Shown piece after piece: positions 56,662 to 64,000 of a DNA stretch of 64,000 bases (the stretch's first letter is position 1; each line of letters begins with the position of its first letter). The notes under the pieces were generated by a model. It did not search any database and was not told where the DNA came from. It saw nothing but the letters and a program-made list of their open reading frames with translations. Both the position numbers and the translations under genes were made by a program. Source of the stretch: Sipunculus nudus (Eukaryota; Annelida; Sipuncula; Golfingiida; Sipunculidae); NCBI GenBank assembly GCA_026874595.1, contig CM049322.1, positions 60,454,886-60,518,885 of the forward strand. The letters are read 5' to 3'.

Positions 56662-57372
56662 AAACCCATTTCTTAGGACTCTTCACAAAATTCATGATTT
56701 GTTTGCACTCTGGCAAACATTTTGCTCATTTTTCAACATTCCTTGAATTCAGCTGAGTGTCATGGCCCATGGGCCACTAGTGTTAATTATAAATCATGTT
56801 TTCATATTTTTATAATTTGCTGATAAATTTCTACTTATACCACTTATAATTTTATTTCCCAGCTTGCTGAGCTTACGATCATTTAAGTATACCTATCTTA
56901 TCTTATCTTATCTAAGCTTGATAGCATTAATAACACTAATAACAAAGCTATTACAGGTAATTCAGTAGAAATCCAATGTAATAGAATTTTTAAGTTCTTA
57001 TCATTATCTAAGAAATGAAATCAATTATGAAATTGTACAAATTTAAACTAAATTAGTAAAAAAATGAGGAGGGCTTTTCCTAATATAGTTTAAATGTGTT
57101 TGCATAATGCTTTATCATATAATAATATAATAATATATAAAATCATATATTTCATATGTTTTGTTAAAATTCATATTAAAATAATATGCAATAAAATATT
57201 AAATTTGTCATATATATACCTGATATATAGAATATAAATATATATAAATATTTTATATTATAATATTTAATTTGATAAAAATGAAATGTGTATACAATAT
57301 TATATATGTAATATGTATATGATAAAATATTTAATTTGCATTGTATTTATCATATATGAAATAAATATTTTA

Positions 57373-57409
<37 letters not shown>

Positions 57410-57779
57410 AATTATATACATATATTACATTATATTTATTTATATTTATTCATATGTGTGTGCCTTGAAATTAAAAAAAGTCACCTTATAGTTTAACTGT
57501 ATTGAAATCCTTGGTGAGTTAATATCCCTTTTATATATAACACAGAAACATCACTGTCTTAAATGTTTTAGAGGATCCCCAGGCCAAATATACACTGAAT
57601 TAATTGCAAATCTTTTTTATTGCTCGAGTCTAATAACAACAATCCGTTAAGGTTGAGACCATATGAAGCGAGCATTAAAACCTGTTGTTACACCAGAAAC
57701 CCATGTCCCCAATCTTGCAAAGTCCCATGAGAATTTCCTCCCCTATAAAAAATTCATATTTTAAATGCTTTTCTTTCAG

Positions 57780-57932
57780 TTTAAAGAAGATTAGAAGTCA
57801 GTTAACCTCTGGTAATAAGCCAGGTAGCTCAGACAGCAGATACAACAACCCACGAGATCGGAGACGACAGCTCAACAATTACAGGTCTCAGTTTGGTCAG
57901 AGCAGTCGAACGCCACCAGCTCAGCTCCCAAG
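57780..57932 (+). CDS. Internal coding exon (153 nt) of the unidentified host gene
   Basis: A strong acceptor (TTTTCTTTCAG) precedes it and a strong donor (GTAAGC) follows. One completing base, fifty codons, then AG: phase 2 at both ends. The peptide (LKKIRSQLTSGNKPGSSDS..., RYNNPRDRRRQLNNYRSQF, GQSSRTPPAQLP) is basic, Ser/Asn/Gln/Arg-rich and probably disordered. Its phase matches the exon at 33261 upstream and the one at 62167 downstream. It starts 129 bases after the tandem duplication ends. No family recognised. Confidence 0.75.
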
Positions 57933-57941
57933 GTAAGCTGC

Positions 57942-58853
57942 TTTTAGGGGTTGGGGTAGAGATAGTTATTACAGTAGGGCTGGGTGTAGGGATAGTTGTT
58001 ACATAAGGGGTTGGGGTAGGGCTAGTTGTTACAGTAGGGGTTGGGATAGTTATTACAGTAGGGCTAGGTGTAGGGATAGATGTTACAGTGGGGCTGGGGG
58101 TAGGGCTAGTTGTTACAGTAGGGGTTGGGATAGTTATTGCAGTAGGGCTAGGTGTAGGGATAGATGTTAAGTGGGGCTGGGGGTAGAGCTAGTTGTTACA
58201 GTAGGGGTTGGGATAGTTATTGCAGTAGGGCTAGGTGGAGGGATAGATGTTACAGTGGGGCTGGGGGTAGGGCTAGTTGTTACAGTAGGGGTTGGGGTAG
58301 GGATAGTTATTACAGTAGGGCTAGGGGTAGGGATAGTTATTACAGTAGGACAGGAGGTAGGGATAGTTCTTACAGTAGAACAGGGGGTAGGGATAGTTGT
58401 TACAGTTGGGCTGGAGGTAGGGATAGTTATTACAATAGGGCTAGGGTATGGATAGTTATTGCAGTAGGGCTGGTACAGGGATAGTTATTACAGTAGAACA
58501 GGGGTCAGGGATTGTTGTTACAGTATGGCTGGGGGTAGGGATAGTTGTTACAATAGGCCTCGGTAGGGATAGTTTTATTTGCAGTAGGGCTGGGGGTAGG
58601 GATAGTTGTTACAGTAGAACAGGGGGTAGGGATAGTTGTTACAGTAAAGGTTGGGGTAGGGATTGTTATTGCAGTAAGGCTGGGGGTAGGTATAGCTATT
58701 ACAGTAGGGCTGGGGGTGGGGATCATTGTTACAGTAGGGTTGGGGGTAGGGATAGTTGTTACAGTAGAACAGGGGGTAGGGATCGTTGTTACAGTAGGGC
58801 TGTAGGTAGGGATAGTTGTTACAGTAGGGATGGGGTAGGGATTGTTCTTACAT
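57942..58853 (+). repeat. 30-bp G-rich minisatellite, about 30 copies, intronic
   Basis: Units of GGGCTGGGGGTAGGGATAGT plus TGTTACAGTA. The plus strand is G-rich with several G-runs per unit. Because 30 is divisible by three, long repeat ORFs (RDSCYSRTGG-like) appear in several frames. I treat these as artefacts. Confidence 0.9.
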
Positions 58854-59040
58854 TTATTTCCTGATTTGCACGTTGAGTATTGATATCAAGTTTGTTTCCC
58901 TTGACCACGTTATCAGATATATACTGCATAATATTCAGTGTAACTGTTTCCTGTTCTTTCTTCAGTGAATTCTGAATATTCACATCATAATTATATCTGA
59001 GGAACACCCTCCTCCGCAGATAACTGAGCTGAAGATTTAA
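58854..59040. other. Unique spacer between two minisatellites
   Basis: Short unique sequence. No exon signals that I trust. Confidence 0.5.
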
Positions 59041-62000
59041 ACAGCACATGTATGTTCACATATTAATACATGTATGTTTACATGTTTATACATGTATGTT
59101 CACATATTAATACATGTATGTTTACATGTTTATACATGTATGTTCACATATTAATACATGTATGTTTACATGTTTATACATGTATGTTCACATATTAATA
59201 CATTTATGTTCACATATTAATACATGTATGTTCACATATTAATACATGTATGTTCACATATTAATACATGTATGTTCACATATTAATACATGTATGTTCA
59301 CATATTAATACATGTATGTTCACATATTAATACATGTATGTTCACATATTAATACATGTATGTTCACATATTAATACATGTATGTTCACATATTAATACA
59401 TGTATGTTCACATATTAATACATGTATGTTCACATATTAATACATGTATGTTCACATATTAATACATGTATGTTCACATATTAATACATGTATGTTCACA
59501 TATTAATACATGTATGTTCACATATTAATACATGTATGTTCACATATTAATACATGTATGTTTACATATTAATACATGTATGTTCACATATTAATACATG
59601 TATGTTCACATATTAATACATGTATGTTCACATATTAATACATGTATGTTCACATATTAATACATGTATGTTCACATATTAATACATGTATGTTCACATA
59701 TTAATACATGTATGTTCACATATTAATACATGTATGTTCACATATTAATACATGTATGTTCACATATTAATACATGTATGTTCACATATTAATACATGTA
59801 TGTTCACATATTAATACATGTATGTTCACATATTAATACATGTATGTTTACATATTAATACATGTATGTTCACATGTTTATACATGTATGTTCACATATT
59901 AATACATGTATGTTCACATATTAATACATGTATGTTCACATATTAATACATGTATGTTCACATATTAATACATGTATGTTCACATATTAATACATGTATG
60001 TTCACATATTAATACATGTATGTTCACATATTAATACATGTATGTTCACATATTAATACATGTATGTTCACATATTAATACATGTATGTTCACATATTAA
60101 TACATGTATGTTCACATATTAATACATGTATGTTCACATATTAATACATGTATGTTTACATATTAATACATGTATGTTTACATATTAATACATGTATGTT
60201 CACATATTAATACATGTATGTTCACATATTAATACATGTATGTTCACATATTAATACATGTATGTTCACATATTAATACATGTATGTTTACATATTAATA
60301 CATGTATGTTTACATATTAATACATGTATGTTCACATAATAATACATGTATGTTCACATATTAATACATGTATGTTCACATATTAATACATGTATGTTCA
60401 CATATTAATACATGTATGTTCACATATTAATACATGTATGTTCACATATTAATACATGTATGTTCACATATTAATACATGTATGTTCACATATTAATACA
60501 TGTATGTTCACATATTAATACATGTATGTTCACATATTAATACATGTATGTTTACATATTAATACATGTATGTTTACATATTAATACATGTATGTTCACA
60601 TAATAATACATGTATGTTCACATATTAATACATGTATGTTCACATATTAATACATGTATGTTCACATATTAATACATGTATGTTCACATATTAATACATG
60701 TATGTTCACATATTAATACATGTATGTTCACATATTAATACATGTATGTTCACATATTAATACATGTATGTTCACATATTAATACATGTATGTTCACATA
60801 TTAATACATGTATGTTCACATATTAATACATGTATGTTTACATATTAATACATGTATGTTTACATGTTTATACATGTATGTTCACATATTAATACATGTA
60901 TGTTCACATATTAATACATGTATGTTCACATATTAATACATGTATGTTCACATATTAATACATGTATGTTCACATATTAATACATGTATGTTCACATATT
61001 AATACATGTATGTTCACATATTAATACATGTATGTTTACATATTAATACATGTATGTTTACATATTAATACATGTATGTTTACATATTAATACATGTATG
61101 TTTACATATTAATACATGTATGTTCACATATTAATACATGTATGTTCACATATTAATACATGTATGTTCACATATTAATACATGTATGTTCACATATTAA
61201 TGCATGTATGTTTACATATTAATACATGTATGTTTACATATTAATACATGTATGTTCACATAATAATACATGTATGTTCACATATTAATACATGTATGTT
61301 CACATATTAATACATGTATGTTCACATATTAATACATGTATGTTCACATATTAATACATGTATGTTCACATATTAATACATGTATGTTCACATATTAATA
61401 CATGTATGTTCACATATTAATACATGTATGTTCACATATTAATACATGTATGTTCACATATTAATACATGTATGTTCACATATTAATACATGTATGTTTA
61501 CATATTAATACATGTATGTTTACATATTAATACATGTATGTTCACATATTAATACATGTATGTTCACATATTAATACATGTATGTTCACATGTTAATACA
61601 TGTATGTTCACATGTTAATACATGTATGTTCACATGTTAATACATGTATGTTCACATATTAATACATGTATGTTCACATATTAATACATGTATGTTCACA
61701 TGTTAATACATGTATGTTCACATATTAATACATGTATGTTCACATATTAATACATGTATGTTCACATATTAATACATGTATGTTTACATATTAATACATG
61801 TATGTTTACATATTAATACATGTATGTTTACATATTAATACATGTATGTTTACATATTAATACATGTATGTTTACATATTAATACATGTATGTTTACATA
61901 TTAATACATGTATGTTTACATATTAATACATGTATGTTTACATATTAATACATGTATGTTTACATATTAATACATGTATGTTTACATATTAATACATGTA

Positions 62001-62150
62001 TGTTTACATATTAATACATGTATATTCACATTTACATGTATGTTCATGTATAAATACATGTATGTTCACATATTTGTACATGTATATTCACATATTAATA
62101 CATGTATGTTCCCATATTAATACATGTATGTTCACATATTGATAAATGTT
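59041..62150. repeat. 22-bp minisatellite, about 140 copies, intronic
   Basis: Unit ACATGTATGTTCACATATTA plus AT, containing the palindrome TACATGTA. The first four repeats alternate in 44-bp dimers (CACATATTAATA / TACATGTTTATA). C/T variants at one position and a rare CACATAATAATA variant recur at multiples of 22 bp, so higher-order units exist. The T-variant dominates at the 3' end (61790-62020). The array lies in the intron between 57932 and 62167. Confidence 0.97.
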
Positions 62151-62166
62151 GTTCTTCTCTATGTAG

Positions 62167-62271
62167 TTTGAAAACTCCACCTGGTCATGGGCAGGGAACC
62201 AGTCCAAACTTAAGAAGGTCTAATTATGGAACAGTTCCTCCAGTTAGAACCACACAGCGACAACCACAAAG
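62167..62271 (+). CDS. Internal coding exon (105 nt) of the unidentified host gene
   Basis: Acceptor TTGTTCTTCTCTATGTAG, donor GTATGT. One completing base (AG+T gives Ser), thirty-four codons, then AG: phase 2 again. The peptide (LKTPPGHGQGTSPNLRRSNY, GTVPPVRTTQRQPQ) is Pro/Arg/Gln/Thr-rich like the previous exon. Both probably belong to one low-complexity linker region of a larger protein. Confidence 0.75.
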
Positions 62272-62716
62272 GTATGTTACAGCATATTTTACCCTAAATT
62301 ATTATACAAACCAGTACCATAGTCATGTTGAAAACATGTTAAAACACTGATCTGGTATGATTGAAGTTTAAGCCTGATAGTTACTGATCTTGACCCTTCT
62401 TTATTATACCCATATTCCAAGGTTCTTTTGTGCATAAGTGACGTTTTTTAATATTCCTTGATGACATTCCTGAATAAGGATCATGTGATGGATCCACACC
62501 AAAGGCTAATTTATTCTTCAATGGCCCATTCCAAAAGGGCCCACAAAATGTCATTAGATTCTGTGCATGACTGTGTGAGTTATGTCTTGAACAAACACAC
62601 AAACACACACACGAACAAAGATGAATACATACCGTCCTGGCAGAGGCAGTCATTGATTGGCACATGCTGTGATCAGACATGATGTCACAGACCAGGAAGG
62701 CCACGTTCACCATGAC
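62272..62716. other. Intron sequence, no further exon recognised
   Basis: The ORFs here on both strands have no domain or splice support. Confidence 0.45.
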
Positions 62717-62892
62717 CTGCTGTCCTGTCAATCATCTCTGAGATTACAAGTTCACTCCTTAGCACATGTATGGCCTGCTGTCCTGTCAATCATCTCTGAG
62801 ATTACAAGTTCACTCCTCAGCATGTGTATGGCCTGCTGTCCTGCCAATCATCTCTGAGATTACAAGTTCACTCTGAAGCACGTGTATGGTGT
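62717..62892. repeat. 58-bp tandem repeat, three copies
   Basis: CTGCTGTCCTGTCAATCATC followed by TCTGAGATTACAAGTTCACT and a variable end (CCTTAGCACATGTATGGC-like), three times. Confidence 0.85.
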
Positions 62893-62999
62893 CATGATTT
62901 AATAAATGTGAATAAAACAACTGTTTTACTGCCTTGTTAAAATAGCAAACTGTCACCAGGTGTGATAATGGACATTTATATATATTGTATGTAATGCAG

Positions 63000-63038
63000 G
63001 AGATGCTGGAGGAGGGTGTGGTATCCAGGGAGATACAG
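63000..63038 (+). CDS. Weak candidate 39-nt exon
   Basis: A 39-base block between AATGCAG and GTATCT. Its length divides by three, so it would keep the phase of the preceding exon, but in that phase it reads RCWRRVWYPGRY. Another frame reads EMLEEGVVSREIQ, which looks more natural but does not fit the preceding phase. The acceptor is only moderate. Confidence 0.25.
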
Positions 63039-63333
63039 GTATCTGGTTGTCATGTTAACTCTGCCTTCTCTGAAATTATAAAAAAAACACAAAGATAATA
63101 AAGATGTCATTATGGGAAGCAAGATGTAAGAAAAAAAAATTTGTTAATATTCTCCATTCTTCTAAAAAGGGAGGTGATTATGTTAATTTATGCATGCAAA
63201 TAGGCACCTTCTTCTTTGTAGAGAAGGCAGAGAATGTTTTTTGTTGTGATTGTCATTGAACATATTGTGAAGTGATATATATTTTCCCAGTCAGTGTGCA
63301 GGTCTGTGACATGTTATTGCACTTGCCTTGTTT
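63039..63333. other. Noncoding DNA
   Basis: No supported gene. Confidence 0.4.
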
Positions 63334-64000
63334 GTAACCAGGGCCTGCTATCTCAGCCAGCCATTGTGTGATGATGTTATCTGTGGGCAGCTGTATGTAA
63401 CCAGGGCCGGCTCTCTCAGCCAGCCATTGTGTGATGATGTTACCTGTGGGCAGCTTTATGTAACAGGGCCGGCTATCTCAGCCAGTCATTGTGTGATGAT
63501 GTTATCTGTAGGGAGCTGTTTGTGACCAGGGCCTGCTATCTCAGCCAGTCATTGTGTGATGATGTTATCTGTAGGGAGCTGTTTGTAACCAGGGCCTGCT
63601 ATCTCAGCAAGTCATTGTGTGATGATGTTATCTGTGGGCAGCTGTATGTAACCAGGGCCAGCTCTCTCAGCCAGCCATTGTGTGATGATGTTACCTGTGG
63701 GCAGCTGTATGTAACAGGGCCGGCTATCTCAGCCAGTCATTGTGTGATGATGTTATCTGTAGGGAGCTGTTTGTGACCAGGGCCGGCTCTCTCAGCCAGC
63801 CATTGTGTGATGATGTTATCTGTGGGGAGCTGTTTGTGACCAGGACTGGCTCTCTCAGCCAGCCATTGTGTGATTATGATACCTGTGGGGAGCTGTATGT
63901 GACCAGGGCCCGCTACCTCAGCCAGCCATTGTGTGATGATGTTACCTGTGGGGAGCTGATTTGTGACCAGGGCCGGCTCTCTCAGCCAGCCATTGTGTGA
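63334..64000. repeat. 63-bp minisatellite, at least 10 copies, runs off the window
   Basis: Unit GTAACCAGGGCCTGCTATCT, then CAGCCAGCCATTGTGTGATG, then ATGTTATCTGTGGGCAGCTG, then TAT. Several units lack one C (GTAACAGGG), which breaks any reading frame, so the 21-residue repeat ORFs are not taken as protein. Confidence 0.93.

Larger units (their letters stand above)
52683..57650 (+). repeat. Tandem segmental duplication, copy 2 (4,968 bp)
   Basis: Starts TTGTTAGTATGG right after CCGTTAA of copy 1 and ends CCGTTAA before GGTTGAGACC. It contains a 5'-truncated Leu-primed element (no 5' LTR, no gag), its 3' LTR at 56494-56661 and about 1 kb of flank. Private changes include one frameshift each way in RT, two amino-acid changes and the TA-run length. 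An assembly artefact from allelic copies is a real alternative. Confidence 0.92.

Noticed and set aside
58164-58864. Gly/Val- or Arg/Asp/Ser/Tyr-rich repeat proteins
   Set aside because: Product of a 30-bp minisatellite whose unit is a multiple of three. Open in several frames and located in an intron.
59041-62150. CRISPR-like regular array
   Set aside because: Units are contiguous 22-bp repeats with no spacers, in an animal-type genome.
62381-62731. Minus-strand ORF of 116 codons
   Set aside because: No domain, no splice context, and it overlaps simple CA-type repeats.

Overview
This window looks like a repeat-rich animal genome, most likely a mollusc and probably a bivalve. It is AT-rich and full of low-copy exon islands, minisatellites, LTR elements and DNA-transposon relics. 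It also carries interspersed repeats (terminal hairpin TTAGCTCAGCTGA..., ending ...GGCCCATGGGCCACTTG) of a kind I associate with bivalve genomes. The taxon is an inference. I see no rRNA, no functional tRNA and no prokaryotic gene organisation. All comparisons were made by eye.

Layout. 1-2018: noncoding DNA, a possible solo LTR and a 35-bp minisatellite. 2019-13998: a nested pair of Ty3/gypsy-like elements with the rare order gag-protease-integrase-RT-RNase H (Gmr1-type). The old copy is on the minus strand and degraded. A younger plus-strand copy (5804-12358, LTRs 726/732 bp, 4-bp target duplication CAGG) sits inside its gag. 14000-20555: noncoding DNA with a tRNA-derived SINE head, a TA microsatellite and a solo LTR (17371-18216) of the old family.

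20556-32558 is an intact-looking minus-strand Ty3/gypsy element with 2.65-kb LTRs that look identical except for a G-run. Its 452-codon gag has an RRM-like N-terminus and a PNMA-like capsid region. Its ~1,440-codon pol sits in the -1 frame, with a T_TTA_AAC slippery heptamer in the gag/pol overlap. It has a tRNA-Ser-type primer site and a U3 array of four CACGTG E-boxes. This is the best candidate for a live mobile system in the window.

32841-42970 contains a short exon-like island, the likely first coding exon of a host gene (33261-33310) and a Merlin/IS1016-type transposase gene. The transposase is split in two (34605-34914 and 38495-39403, minus strand) by a nested repeat block that holds a DIRS tyrosine-recombinase retroelement relic. 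A SINE head and a 350-bp MITE follow. 43-46 kb holds palindromic repeats and another hairpin-ended repeat, interrupted by a Ty3/gypsy element at 46617-51691 (167-bp LTRs, tRNA-Leu-type primer site) that has lost its integrase core. A 4.97-kb segment starting inside that element and ending in flanking DNA is tandemly duplicated (47714-52682 and 52683-57650).

57780 onward: the host gene continues with two well-spliced phase-2 exons (153 and 105 nt). The intron between them is almost entirely two minisatellites, a G-rich 30-bp array and a 3.1-kb array of a 22-bp unit with higher-order structure. The window ends in 58-bp and 63-bp tandem repeats. The only host protein I can support is the disordered, Ser/Arg/Gln/Pro-rich product of this split gene, which I cannot name.
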